Assembly (NCBI GenBank): GCA_014650415.1
Contig: BMUX01000005.1
Location: 124,001 to 188,000 of the forward strand
Source of the DNA: Streptomyces spiroverticillatus
GTDB taxonomy: Bacteria; Actinomycetota; Actinomycetes; Streptomycetales; Streptomycetaceae
DNA: 64,000 nucleotides
Direction of reading: 5' to 3'
Positions 8,098 through 16,315 of the stretch are shown one piece after another. The stretch's first letter is position 1; the number at the start of each line of letters is the position of its first letter. Made by a program: the position numbers and the translations under genes. The notes beneath the pieces are model-generated. The model saw only the letters and a program-made list of their open reading frames with translations, made no database searches and was not told where the DNA came from.

Positions 8098-9456
8098 TCA
8101 GCCGGTCGACACCAGCGCGTGGGACCGCAGCGTCCGGGCCGTCTGCCGCAGGTCGTCCAGGAACAGGGACGCCAGCCGCGGGGTGAACCCGGTGCGCACG
8201 ACCACCCGCAGCGCCCAGGTCTCGGTCAGCCCGGTGGGCAGCGGGTAGGCGGGCACCTGCCAGCCACGGGCGCGCATCGCCTGGGCGACGTCGCGTTCGT
8301 GGATGCCGAGCGCGTGCGCGCGGTCGCTGAGACGGAACGCGAAGGCGGGCAGCTGGCTGCCGTCCGTGAAGAGGTCGAACAGGTCGATCTCGGCGACGCC
8401 CGCCGCGACCGCGCGGGCCGTGCGCCGCGACTCCAGGTGCAGCCGCCGCATGCCTTCGTGGCCGTACCGGGTGAAGGTGTAGTACTGGGCCGCCACGTGG
8501 GACGCGGGGCGGGTGAAGGTGAGCGAGAAGGTGTTCATCTCGCCGCCGAGGTAGTCGACGTGGTGCACCAGGTCGGCGGGCAGCGCCTCCGCGTCGCGCC
8601 ACAGCGCCCAGCCCAGACCCGGGAAGACCTGGCCGTACTTGTGGCCCGAGGTGTTGATCGACGCGACCCGGGAGAGCTGGAAGTCCCAGAGCAGGTCCGG
8701 GTCGAGGAAGGGCGCGACCATCGCGCCGGACGCGCCGTCGACGTGGACCGGGATGTCGTGCCCGGTCGCCTGCTCGATGCCGTCGAGCGCCATGCACAGG
8801 TCGGCGATCGGCTCGTACGAACCGTCGAAGGTGGACCCGAGGATGCCGACCACGCCGACGGTGCGCTCGTCGCAGTACTGCGCGAGCAGATCGGGGGTGA
8901 GGTGGAGGCGGCCGGGGGCGAGGGGGACCAGGCGCGGTTCGACGTCGAAGTACGAGCAGAACTTCTTCCAGCAGACCTGGACGTTGGCCCCGGCGACGAG
9001 GTTCGGGCGGGCGGTGTCCTTGCCGGCGGCGCGCCTGCGGTGCTCCCAGCGGCGCTTGAGGGCGAGCCCGGCGAGCATGGCGGACTCGCTGGAACCGGTG
9101 GTGGAGCAGCCGGTGGCGCGGGCCGGGTCGGGGGCGTGCCAGAGGTCGGCGAGCATCCGTACGCAGCGCGCCTCCATGTCGGCGACCTGCGGGTACTCCT
9201 CGGTGTCGACCAGGTTCTTGTCGGCGGTTTCGAACATCAGCCGGCGTGCTTCGTCCTCCATCCACGTGGTGCCGAACGTGGCGAGGTTGAGACGGGTGCG
9301 CCCGTCGAGGAGGAGTTCGTCGCGGATCGCGCCGTAGACCGCGCGCGGGTCGGACTCCTCGCGCGGGAAGGCGGTCTCGGACGGGGTGAAGGAGGCGGCG
9401 GCGCACAGGGACGCGAGGGACGGGAGTGACGGAACGGGGGTGGAGGTGGAGGACAT
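8098..9456 (-). CDS. gadB: Glutamate decarboxylase (PLP-dependent)
   Basis: 452-residue group-II PLP decarboxylase that converts glutamate to GABA with proton uptake, used in acid resistance or GABA metabolism. The PLP-lysine motif INTSGHKYG is at about residues 264-272; other family features are the GCSTTGSSESAMLAGL substrate-side segment and DIPVHVDGASGAMVAPF. Length is normal (about 460). The ATG at 9456 has GGAG five bases upstream. No glutamate/GABA antiporter is adjacent. An AT-rich segment about 100-130 bases upstream (near 9562-9592) probably holds its promoter. Confidence 0.95.
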   Translation of the reverse strand: MSSTSTPVPSLPSLASLCAAASFTPSETAFPREESDPRAVYGAIRDELLLDGRTRLNLATFGTTWMEDEARRLMFETADKNLVDTEEYPQVADMEARCVRMLADLWHAPDPARATGCSTTGSSESAMLAGLALKRRWEHRRRAAGKDTARPNLVAGANVQVCWKKFCSYFDVEPRLVPLAPGRLHLTPDLLAQYCDERTVGVVGILGSTFDGSYEPIADLCMALDGIEQATGHDIPVHVDGASGAMVAPFLDPDLLWDFQLSRVASINTSGHKYGQVFPGLGWALWRDAEALPADLVHHVDYLGGEMNTFSLTFTRPASHVAAQYYTFTRYGHEGMRRLHLESRRTARAVAAGVAEIDLFDLFTDGSQLPAFAFRLSDRAHALGIHERDVAQAMRARGWQVPAYPLPTGLTETWALRVVVRTGFTPRLASLFLDDLRQTARTLRSHALVSTG

Positions 9457-9642
9457 GACCTCTCCAGTTCGGACGGCGGCGGGATGCCGATCACGCCGAA
9501 CCTAGATCGCCTCCGGGTCCACCGGCCTGCGCGTATTCACCCGTACGAAGGAAGCAAGCCCGATGTATAACCCATATTTTACGGACCGATTGACGCCCTT
9601 TACCCCGCTTTACCGCGCTTTGGCGAGGAGCGGGCCCGGTGC

Positions 9643-10521
9643 TCAGGCCGCGCCGTCGGCCTCGGCGTCCGTCTCGGGGTCGACGTCCGCGTCCGTGGTC
9701 ATCCGGGCCACGTGCAGCGCCAGATAGGAGACCTCGTCCTCGCTCAGGCTCTCGCCGAGCCGCATCTCCACGATGGTCGCCAGGCGCTGCGCGGTGCGGG
9801 TCGCCTCCGGGTAGTGGCGGCGGATGCCCTTGCCGATCGTGGACTCGTGGCCCTTGAGCTGCCGGTGCTGCTGGATGCGTACGAAGAGGTAGCGCACGTG
9901 CGTGATGAAGCGCGCCGCGCTCATCGACTCGCGGGAGGCGTCCAGGCCGTACTGCTGCTGCACGACGGCCAGCATCTGCTGGATGACGCCGGTCATCGTG
10001 TACGTGAAGGACAGATCGCCGGAGGCGAAGCCCGCGTTGACCAGGTGCAGGGTGAGGGCGGTCGCCTCGGAGGGGTCGAGCTTGGGGTCGACGCGTTCGT
10101 TGATCGCGGCGAGGAGGCGCTGTGCCTGGGCGTACTCGTCGGCGTACAGGGCCTGCGCCTCGGCGCGCAGCGGATACTCGACGACGACGCCCCGCTTGGC
10201 CCGGTCCAGCGCCCCGGCGACGTGGTCGGCGACCGCGATGGCGAGGGTGGGCCGGGTGGACTCGCGGCCCTCGATGCCGACCTCGCCCAGCGCGATCACG
10301 ACGGCCCGCAGCACCTCCTCGCCGACCAGCGCGAGGGCCTCGGCCAGGTGGTCGGGGTCGCGGCCGTCGGCGGGGACGAAGACCCGCACGATCAGCGAGG
10401 GGTCGACGGGCTTGCCCTGGCGGGCGTTGAAGCCGATACCGCGCCCGGTGAGGATGACCTCCTGGCCCTTCCCGTCGCGCGCGAGGACCACGTTGTTGTT
10501 GAGGACACGCAGCGTTTTCAA
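9643..10521 (-). CDS. bglG: BglG/LicT-family transcription antiterminator
   Basis: 292-residue PTS-controlled RNA-binding antiterminator. Residues 1-55 form the CAT RNA-binding domain (VLNNNVVLARDGKGQEVILTG region, GIGFNARQGKPVD). Two PTS regulation domains follow (about 70-170 and 180-280) with histidines such as EYAQAQ context, ALTLHLVNAGF, ITHVRYLFVRIQQ and SYLALHVARM. It starts at TTG 10521 with AAGGAG eight bases upstream. The upstream gene on the same strand is a B-C-A beta-glucoside PTS permease whose leader contains a RAT and terminator. This protein should bind the RAT when unphosphorylated by the permease and let transcription continue. Confidence 0.93.
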   Translation of the reverse strand: MKTLRVLNNNVVLARDGKGQEVILTGRGIGFNARQGKPVDPSLIVRVFVPADGRDPDHLAEALALVGEEVLRAVVIALGEVGIEGRESTRPTLAIAVADHVAGALDRAKRGVVVEYPLRAEAQALYADEYAQAQRLLAAINERVDPKLDPSEATALTLHLVNAGFASGDLSFTYTMTGVIQQMLAVVQQQYGLDASRESMSAARFITHVRYLFVRIQQHRQLKGHESTIGKGIRRHYPEATRTAQRLATIVEMRLGESLSEDEVSYLALHVARMTTDADVDPETDAEADGAA

Positions 10522-10689
10522 CGCCTGCTCTCCTTGGGTTCGTTCGTGGTCGGCTCGTCCGCGGTCCGGTTTCCGGCCAATGTTCCTGCATTGTCTGCTG
10601 TACGGTCCATCCTCCCCCGGACCTGCGCGGTGCCCGCACCCGCCCCCTCCGGGACGTGTACGGGCACCTTCGTGCGGGGACGGCGTTCG

Positions 10690-12786
10690 TCAGCGCCGTA
10701 CGGTCACCACGGGCGCGCCGGCGGCGACTTCCTGCCCGGTGTGCGGCTCGACCGAGGCGAGGTCGGCGGTGTTGGGGACCGTCATGAGGGTGACGGTCGG
10801 GTGCCCGGCGGCCCGGATGGCGGCGAGGTCGACCTCGGCGAGGAGGTCGCCGGCGGCCACCTTCTGACCGGCCTCGACCCGTACGTCGAAGCCCTCGCCC
10901 TTCATCTGCACCGTGTCGATGCCGACGTGCACGAGCACCTCGACGCCGTCGTCGGTACGGATGCCGAAGGCGTGGCCGGTGGCGACGGTGGTGACCAGCT
11001 CGCCGTCGACCGGGGCGACGATGCGGCCGTCGGCGGGCTCGACGCCGACGCCCTCGCCGAGGGCGCGGGAGGCGAAGACGGGGTCGGAGACCTCGTCGAG
11101 GGAGACGACCCGGCCCGCGACGGGTGCGCCGAGGACGGTCTCCTTGGCGGCGGGGGCGGAGGCCTCCACCGGAGCGGCAGCGGCGGCCACGGAGGCACCG
11201 CCCGCCGAAGCAGAAGCAGAAGCCTCAGCCGCACCGACGCCGACCAGCTCACGGTCGTCGGCCGGGGCAGCGGCCCCCTCGGCCGCGTCGCGCTCGGCGT
11301 TGGCCAGGGCGCGCTCCTCCGGCGTACGGAAGTCGGAGAAGTACACGAGCGCCATCGAGGTGAAGAAGGCCGCGGTGATCGCGATGCCGTAGGTGGCCAT
11401 CGGGGAGAAGACCGGGATGGTCAGCAGCGAGGTGAAGGCGAACGCGTTGGTGTCGACACCGCCGAGGACACCCACGAGCACACCGCCGACGAGGCAGCCG
11501 ACGAGCATGCGCGGGTAGATCCGCTTGAAGCGCAGGTGGATGCCGTACAGCGAGGGCTCGGAGATGCCGCCGAAGAGGCCCGCGGCGAGCGCACCCGTGG
11601 CGGTCTGGCGCATCTCCTTCTCGCGGTGGCGGATGGAGAGAAGCAGCACACCGGCGGTGGCGCCGAAGCAGGCGAAGTTCCAGGCGCCCATGGGGCCCTG
11701 GATGAAGTCGTAGCCCAGGGTGTTGATGTTGACGAGCATCAGCGCGTTGAGCGGCCAGTGCAGGCCCAGCGGGACCAGGAACGGGTAGATCAGCGGAATG
11801 ATGATCGCGAAGACGATCGGGGCGTTGCCGTTCAGCCAGGACAGGCCCTCGCCGAGGCCGTTGCCGGCCCAGATGCCCATGGGGCCGATGAGGAAGGCGG
11901 TGACCGGGATCATGATCAGCATGCTGAAGAACGGCACGAAGACCATGTGCACGTTCTCCGGGAAGATCCGCTGGAGGCCCTTGTAGACGAGGGCGAGCAG
12001 GGCGACCATCAGCAGCGGCACGAAGACCTGGCCGCCGTAGTCGTTGAGCTGCATCGGCAGCCCGAAGACGTGCGCCACGCACTCCTGGGTGCCCAGGGTC
12101 TCGTTGGTGGTGCAGGTGATGCCGGGGATGCCGGAGTCCTTGTTGAGCATCCCGGTGAAGTTGGGGGTCATCACCGCGGCCATCACGGCGGCGCCCACCC
12201 ACGGGTCGATCTTCAGCTTCTTGGCCGCGTTGTACGCGACGAAGATCGGCAGGAAGTACAGCACCGAACGCCACATCGCGTCGACGAAGACCCAGGTGGC
12301 GGACTTGTCGGCGGCCCGGAAGTCGATCACGCCGAAGGCGTCGAGGACGGAGGCGATCGCGATGATCAGCGAGGAGCCGAGCAGCACGCCCATGAGCGGG
12401 CGGAACGAGTCCGAGAGGTACTCGAAGAAGTTGTCGACCCAGCTGTAGCGGCCGCGGCTCTTGGCCCGCATCGCCGCCTTGACCTCGGCGTCGGACTGCG
12501 GGCGGGGCGTGCCGCCGCCGGTCATCGACGGCAGGTTCATGATCTCGGAGTAGACGCGGGCGACCGCGCCGCCGATCACGATCTGGAAGCGGTCGCCGGA
12601 CTGGGCGACGGTCCCCATGACGCCGTCGAGGGCGTCGAGGGCGGCCTTGTCGACCTTCTCCCCGTCGTGGAGCTGGAAGCGCAGGCGCGTGGCGCAGTGC
12701 GTGAGGCTCTCGACGTTCGCGGCTCCGCCGACACCGCGGAGGATCTTCTCCGCGAGGGCCTCGGGTCCCGGTGCGTGTGTGTTCAT
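10690..12786 (-). CDS. bglF: Beta-glucoside-type PTS permease EIIBCA
   Basis: 698-residue PTS transporter in the order IIB-IIC-IIA, as in BglF. The IIB phosphocysteine is C31 (LTHCATRLRF). The membrane IIC part spans about residues 105-470. An Ala/Glu-rich linker leads to IIA (about 560-698) with the phospho-His near 620 in VLVHVGIDTVQMKG. It takes up and phosphorylates a beta-glucoside or related sugar. The ATG at 12786 has AAGGA six bases upstream. The antiterminator gene follows 168 bases downstream on the same strand. The leader has an overlapping RAT and terminator, so substrate-dependent antitermination is expected. No phospho-beta-glucosidase is adjacent. Confidence 0.93.
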   Translation of the reverse strand: MNTHAPGPEALAEKILRGVGGAANVESLTHCATRLRFQLHDGEKVDKAALDALDGVMGTVAQSGDRFQIVIGGAVARVYSEIMNLPSMTGGGTPRPQSDAEVKAAMRAKSRGRYSWVDNFFEYLSDSFRPLMGVLLGSSLIIAIASVLDAFGVIDFRAADKSATWVFVDAMWRSVLYFLPIFVAYNAAKKLKIDPWVGAAVMAAVMTPNFTGMLNKDSGIPGITCTTNETLGTQECVAHVFGLPMQLNDYGGQVFVPLLMVALLALVYKGLQRIFPENVHMVFVPFFSMLIMIPVTAFLIGPMGIWAGNGLGEGLSWLNGNAPIVFAIIIPLIYPFLVPLGLHWPLNALMLVNINTLGYDFIQGPMGAWNFACFGATAGVLLLSIRHREKEMRQTATGALAAGLFGGISEPSLYGIHLRFKRIYPRMLVGCLVGGVLVGVLGGVDTNAFAFTSLLTIPVFSPMATYGIAITAAFFTSMALVYFSDFRTPEERALANAERDAAEGAAAPADDRELVGVGAAEASASASAGGASVAAAAAPVEASAPAAKETVLGAPVAGRVVSLDEVSDPVFASRALGEGVGVEPADGRIVAPVDGELVTTVATGHAFGIRTDDGVEVLVHVGIDTVQMKGEGFDVRVEAGQKVAAGDLLAEVDLAAIRAAGHPTVTLMTVPNTADLASVEPHTGQEVAAGAPVVTVRR

Positions 12787-12880
12787 GATGCGTCCTTGCA
12801 TCTTCGCGGCACCTCGCGGCATCTCTGGGCGCGTGCCGTGCTGGATCGGTTCGCGATCTCTCACGCCGGATTCGGGCAAC

Positions 12881-12922
12881 AAAAAAGGCCCGGGGCGCGC
12901 ACGCGGCGCGTCCCAGGCCTTG
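12881..12922 (-). terminator. Leader terminator before bglF
   Basis: On the minus strand AAGGCCTGGG followed by a GC-rich arm pairs with CCCCGGGCC and runs into six U (12886-12881). It lies about 95 bases before the bglF start and its first arm overlaps the 3' part of the RAT, which is the classic LicT/BglG arrangement. Confidence 0.85.
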
Positions 12923-13000
12923 CCTCCCCTCAAGCGGTGAGCCGCCGTTGCGTCGCGCGGGGCGACGAACGGTTACGTCCTCGGGGAGTAACAATCCTGC
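12915..13000 (-). promoter_or_regulatory. RAT antiterminator site in bglF leader, with structured loop
   Basis: Minus strand: GGATTGTTACTCCCC (12998-12984) and GGGGAGGCAAGGCCT (12929-12915). Both match the LicT/SacY-type RAT halves (consensus GGATTGTTACTG with CAGGCAAAACCT); the inner CTG/CAG pair is extended to CTCCCC/GGGGAG. The usual short apical loop is replaced by about 54 bases that can fold into two further hairpins. The 3' half shares AGGCC with the terminator stem, so RAT and terminator are mutually exclusive. Confidence 0.82.
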
Positions 13001-13082
13001 GATCGAGATCGATCTGGCACGACTGTAACACCGGCTCCGGCGTACTCGTGTCAGCCCCGGCCCTCACCGTGTTCGCCGCGGC

Positions 13083-13574
13083 TCAGGCGGTCACCGTGGC
13101 GACGAACGCCGAAAGGTTGGTGAGGGTCCGCTGCACCTTCTCCTCCAGGGTGAGGGACTCGTGCAGCCGCGAGCCGACGCCCGCATCCTTCAGTCCTCGT
13201 ACGTACAGCGAGCAGGCCAGGTCGCTGCACACGTAAATGCCCGTGGAGTTGCCCTGCTGCCCGGCCTTGCCCGCCTTCGGCGCGACCATCAGCGAGACGC
13301 CCCCGGTGTGGGTGGTCACACACACCGAGCACATGCTGCGCCGGGTCTGCCAGGAGCCGGCGCTGGAGGTGCGGAGCTGCACGCCCACCAGGCGGTCGTC
13401 GAGTTCGGCGACGAGGTAGGCCCGGTCGGGGGCCTGGGGATCTCGCCAGCCGAGGAAGTCCAGGTCGTCCCAGGGCCGGTCCTCCAGGTCCTTGGGCACG
13501 TGCATGCGCTTGGCCTCGCCCTTGGTGCAGTTCACGAAGGCGGTACGGATCTCTCGCTCACTCAGCTGCTTCAT
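13083..13574 (-). CDS. FBP-domain protein (EF-G-binding protein C-terminal zinc-finger type)
   Basis: 163-residue protein of the family annotated FBP, related to the C-terminal treble-clef zinc finger of EF-G-binding (FusB-like) proteins. Cysteine pairs are visible in SMCSVCVTTHTGG and IYVCSDLACSLYVRG. The N-terminus (LSEREIRTAFVNCTKGEAKRM) is also typical. The ATG at 13574 is chosen because the family starts at MKQLSE; a longer frame starts at 13610 inside the palindrome. No strong ribosome site is visible. The gene is divergent from a TetR regulator, and the palindrome at 13588-13612 lies directly before its start. A ribosome-associated role is inferred from family only. Confidence 0.85.
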   Translation of the reverse strand: MKQLSEREIRTAFVNCTKGEAKRMHVPKDLEDRPWDDLDFLGWRDPQAPDRAYLVAELDDRLVGVQLRTSSAGSWQTRRSMCSVCVTTHTGGVSLMVAPKAGKAGQQGNSTGIYVCSDLACSLYVRGLKDAGVGSRLHESLTLEEKVQRTLTNLSAFVATVTA

Positions 13575-13587
13575 AACGACCACGCTA

Positions 13588-13612
13588 ATTTGCCTAAACC
13601 GATTAGGCAAAT
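13588..13612. promoter_or_regulatory. TetR-type operator palindrome
   Basis: Perfect inverted repeat ATTTGCCTAA-accga-TTAGGCAAAT (10-bp arms, 5-bp spacer). It is AT-rich against a GC-rich background, between the divergent FBP gene (start 13574) and TetR gene (start 13661). Likely the TetR binding site controlling one or both genes. Confidence 0.75.
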
Positions 13613-13660
13613 GGATAATCGCCCTACGACGACGTTGAAGGCCACGAGGCGGAGGTGGGC

Positions 13661-14233
13661 ATGGCCCGGGTAGGACTGACCACGGAGCGCCTGGTGCGGG
13701 CGGGCGCGGAACTCGCCGACGAGATCGGCTTCGAGCAGACGACCCCGGCGGAGCTGGCCCGGCGGTTCGGGGTGAAGACCGCGAGCCTGTACTCGCACGT
13801 GAAGAACGCCCACGACCTCAAGACCCGCGTCGCCCTGCTCGCCCTGGAGGAACTCGCCGACCGGGCGTCCGAAGCGGTGGCGGGCCGGTCGGGTGCCGAC
13901 GCCCTGACGGCCTTCGCGGACGCCTACCGCGACTACGCCCTGGCCCACCCCGGCCGCTTCACCGCCGCCCGCTACCCGCTCGACGAGGAGACCGCCGCCG
14001 CGAGCGCGGCCCCCCGGCACTCCCGGCTGAACCGGGCGGTCCTGCGCGGCTACGACCTGGCCGAACCGTACGAGACGCATGCGATGCGGCTTCTCGGCAG
14101 CGTCTTCAGCGGTTACGTCACCCTGGAGTCGGCCGGGGGCTTCGCCCGCAGCGCGCCCGACGCGCAGGAGAGCTGGACGGAGATCGTCCGCGCCCTCGAC
14201 ACCCTGCTGCGCACCTGGCCGGCGGCTCACTGA
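13661..14233 (+). CDS. TetR/AcrR family regulator (WHG-type C-domain)
   Basis: 190-residue dimeric repressor. The N-terminal helix-turn-helix covers about residues 5-50 (ERLVRAGAELADEIGF, TPAELARRFGVKTASLYSHV). The remainder is the helical ligand domain, with the YALAHPGRFTAAR and RLLGSVFSGYVTLESAGGF features of the TetR_C/WHG group. The ATG at 13661 has GGAGG five to six bases upstream. Its 3' end overlaps the convergent aldo/keto reductase by seven bases. The palindrome 49 bases upstream is its likely operator; the FBP gene is the likely partner target. Ligand unknown. Confidence 0.9.
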   Translation: MARVGLTTERLVRAGAELADEIGFEQTTPAELARRFGVKTASLYSHVKNAHDLKTRVALLALEELADRASEAVAGRSGADALTAFADAYRDYALAHPGRFTAARYPLDEETAAASAAPRHSRLNRAVLRGYDLAEPYETHAMRLLGSVFSGYVTLESAGGFARSAPDAQESWTEIVRALDTLLRTWPAAH

Positions 14234-15102
14234 GCGTCGAGCAGTTCCAGCTCCTCCCCGCTCAGCGTGAGGTCCGCGGCCGCGGCGGAGTCGGTGACGG
14301 AGGCCGGGCGGCTGGCTCCCGGCAGCGGGATCACCGCCGGGGAGCGGGCGAGCAGCCAGGCCAGGGCGACCCGCTGGGGGCTCACGCCGTGCGCGGCGGC
14401 GACGCGGTGGAAGGCGGTGCCGTGGGAAGTGGGTCCCGACGGACCGTCCAGGGAGCTGCGCGAGATGCCGCCGAGCGGGCTCCAGGGCAGGAACGCCAGC
14501 CCCAGTTCGGCGGCGAGCCGCAGTTCGGGCTCGCTGTCGCGGACGGCGGGCGAGTACCGGTTCTGTACGGAGACGAGACCGTCGCCGAGGATCGCGTGCG
14601 CCTCCCGGATCTGGGCGGTGGTGACGTTGGAGACGCCCGCGGCGCGGATGGTGCCCGCGTCGAGGAGTTCGCGCAGGGCTCCGACGGATTCCGCCCAGGG
14701 CACGGCGGGGTCCGGCTTGTGGAGTTGGTACAGGCCGATGGCGTCGAGGCCCAGGCGCCGTGCGGAGTCTTCGGCGGCTCGCCGGAGGCGGTCGGGGCCG
14801 GCGTCGACGGTCCAGCTCCCGTCGCCGGGCCGGCCCCGGCCGCCCTTGGTGGCCACCAGGACGTGCGAGGTGTCGCCGCCGTAGCGGGCCAGGGCGCGGG
14901 CGATCAGGAGCTCGTTGTGTCCGGCTTCGCCCGCGTGCCAGTGGTAGCTGTCGGCGGTGTCGATGAGCGTGACCCCGGCGTCCAGGGCGGCGTGGAGGGT
15001 GGCGATGGCCCGGGTCTCGTCCGGGCGGTGCTCGATGGAGAGCGGCATCGCGCCGAGACCGACGGCGCTGACGGAGGTGTGGGCGAGGGTGCGGTACTGC
15101 AT
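14227..15102 (-). CDS. Aldo/keto reductase
   Basis: 291-residue NADPH-dependent oxidoreductase with the TIM-barrel AKR signature. Catalytic tetrad residues are visible: Asp and Tyr in TLIDTADSYHW (about 46-56), Lys in LVATKGG (about 82-88) and His in IGLYQLHKPDP (about 122-132). The cofactor-binding C-terminal part (AVIPLPGASRPASVTD) is present. The start at ATG 15102 has GAGGAG 11 bases upstream. It lies downstream of an epimerase gene on the same strand, separated by a tandem repeat, and its 3' end overlaps tetR convergently. Substrate unknown. Confidence 0.92.
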   Translation of the reverse strand: MQYRTLAHTSVSAVGLGAMPLSIEHRPDETRAIATLHAALDAGVTLIDTADSYHWHAGEAGHNELLIARALARYGGDTSHVLVATKGGRGRPGDGSWTVDAGPDRLRRAAEDSARRLGLDAIGLYQLHKPDPAVPWAESVGALRELLDAGTIRAAGVSNVTTAQIREAHAILGDGLVSVQNRYSPAVRDSEPELRLAAELGLAFLPWSPLGGISRSSLDGPSGPTSHGTAFHRVAAAHGVSPQRVALAWLLARSPAVIPLPGASRPASVTDSAAAADLTLSGEELELLDAQ

Positions 15103-15165
15103 GGGGGTTCGGGCTCCTCAGAGGGTGGGCGGGTGTGGTGCGCCGACCACGGCGGACGACGGCAG

Positions 15166-15327
15166 GGCTTCGGCAACGGCGGGTACCGGGACGGCTTCGG
15201 CAACGGCGGGCGGCAGTACGGCTTCCGCAACGGCGGGCAGCGGCACGGCTTACGCCACGCCGGGTGCCGGGACGGCTTACGCGGCGGCGGATGCCCGCAT
15301 GGCTTCGGTGATGGCTGCAGGCAGCCA
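15166..15327. repeat. Six-copy degenerate 27-bp tandem repeat across a stop codon
   Basis: Six 27-base units start at 15166, 15193, 15220, 15247, 15274 and 15301, each beginning ggctt. Units 1-3 share the ggctt(c)cgcaacggcggg core. Units 5-6 lie inside the 3' end of the epimerase gene. Units 4 and 5 both contain a TAA in the gene's frame. Units 1-3 would add VPVPAVAEA-like nonapeptides if read through. Confidence 0.8.
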
Positions 15328-16245
15328 GTCGGCCGTGTGGGAGACGGGGAAGCCCAGCGCCTTAGCGCGGGCGTTGCTCATCGCGTAGTGCCGGTCGAAG
15401 GAGAAGGGCGACGCCTCCTCGCCCGCCGCGACGATCCGGTGCACGGGCTCCCGGCCCACCTGCGCGGCGACGAGCGCGGTGAGCCCGTACACGTCGAGCG
15501 GGCCGTCGGAGCAGGCGTTGAGCGGGCCGGTGAGGTCGGTCCCGGCCGCCCGGACCAGGACGTCGGCCAGTTCCTCGTACGCGATGAAGACCGTGGGCAG
15601 CGTCCGCGCGTGCACCGCGATCTCCTCGCCCCGGGCGACGCGCCCGACGTAGTGGGCCAGCCGGCCGGTGAACTCCTGTGCGCCGCCGCCCAGTACGTGG
15701 GCGCTGCGTACGCTCGCGAACGCGAAGCCCCCGGCGCGGGCGAGGACCGCCTCGGCCTGGCGCTTGCCCTCGGCATAGTGCGCCCGGACGTACGCGTCGT
15801 CGTGCCAGGGCAGATCGAGGGCGACGTGCCATGCGGCCGAGTCCACGTGGGTCTCGGACACCGGGGTGCCGGGCGGCACGGTGGGCAGTGCGGCGGTGGC
15901 CGGGTCGTACACCTCGATGGTGGAGGTCATGACGTAACGCCGGGTGCGTCCGGCGAAGACGCGGGCGGCGACGGCGGCCTGCACAGGGGTGTAGCAGACC
16001 TGGTCCATCACGACGTCGAAGGTGCGCGGGCCGAGCGCGGCCGTCAGGGCGGCCTCGTCGTCGCGGTCGGCGACGAGGTGCTCGACGCCGGCGGGCGGCC
16101 GGGCGGAGCCCCGGTTGAGCACGGTGACGTGGCGGCCCGCCGCGTGCAGGCGTCGTACCAGGAGCTTTCCGAAGTACCGGCTTCCGCCGATGACGAGGAT
16201 CCGCTGCGGGCCGTCGAGTGACGTGTCTTCCTGTGTGCGTTGCAT
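15277..16245 (-). CDS. NAD-dependent epimerase/dehydratase family protein
   Basis: 322-residue extended SDR with an N-terminal Rossmann fold (RILVIGGSRYFGKLLVRRL, about 12-30), VTVLNRGSARP after the second strand, and FDVVMDQVCYTP. The protein resembles the plastid CSP41-like/sugar-epimerase group used for nucleotide-sugar or RNA-binding functions in other organisms; the substrate is unknown. The catalytic region reads TSTIEVYDP with AHYAEGKRQAE, which supplies a YxxxK. The ATG at 16245 has only a very close GGAG; an ATG at 16272 is the alternative. The C-terminus ends inside a 27-bp tandem repeat. It is divergent from a LysR regulator, which probably controls it. Confidence 0.88.
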   Translation of the reverse strand: MQRTQEDTSLDGPQRILVIGGSRYFGKLLVRRLHAAGRHVTVLNRGSARPPAGVEHLVADRDDEAALTAALGPRTFDVVMDQVCYTPVQAAVAARVFAGRTRRYVMTSTIEVYDPATAALPTVPPGTPVSETHVDSAAWHVALDLPWHDDAYVRAHYAEGKRQAEAVLARAGGFAFASVRSAHVLGGGAQEFTGRLAHYVGRVARGEEIAVHARTLPTVFIAYEELADVLVRAAGTDLTGPLNACSDGPLDVYGLTALVAAQVGREPVHRIVAAGEEASPFSFDRHYAMSNARAKALGFPVSHTADWLPAAITEAMRASAAA

Positions 16246-16315
16246 GGCTCCATGCTGGAGAACTACGGTCATCACCGGAAGTGTTGATTTGCTGGGCACG
16301 TATGAAGGAAAACTG

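Noticed and set aside
9712-13236. Very long plus-strand open frame (over 1100 codons) opposite bglG and bglF
   Set aside because: It is the mirror of two clear minus-strand genes; its sequence is low-complexity (Gly/Asp/Val/Arg-rich) and matches no family. High GC causes such frames.
15166-15327. CRISPR array
   Set aside because: Units are contiguous 27-mers without variable spacers and overlap a gene.
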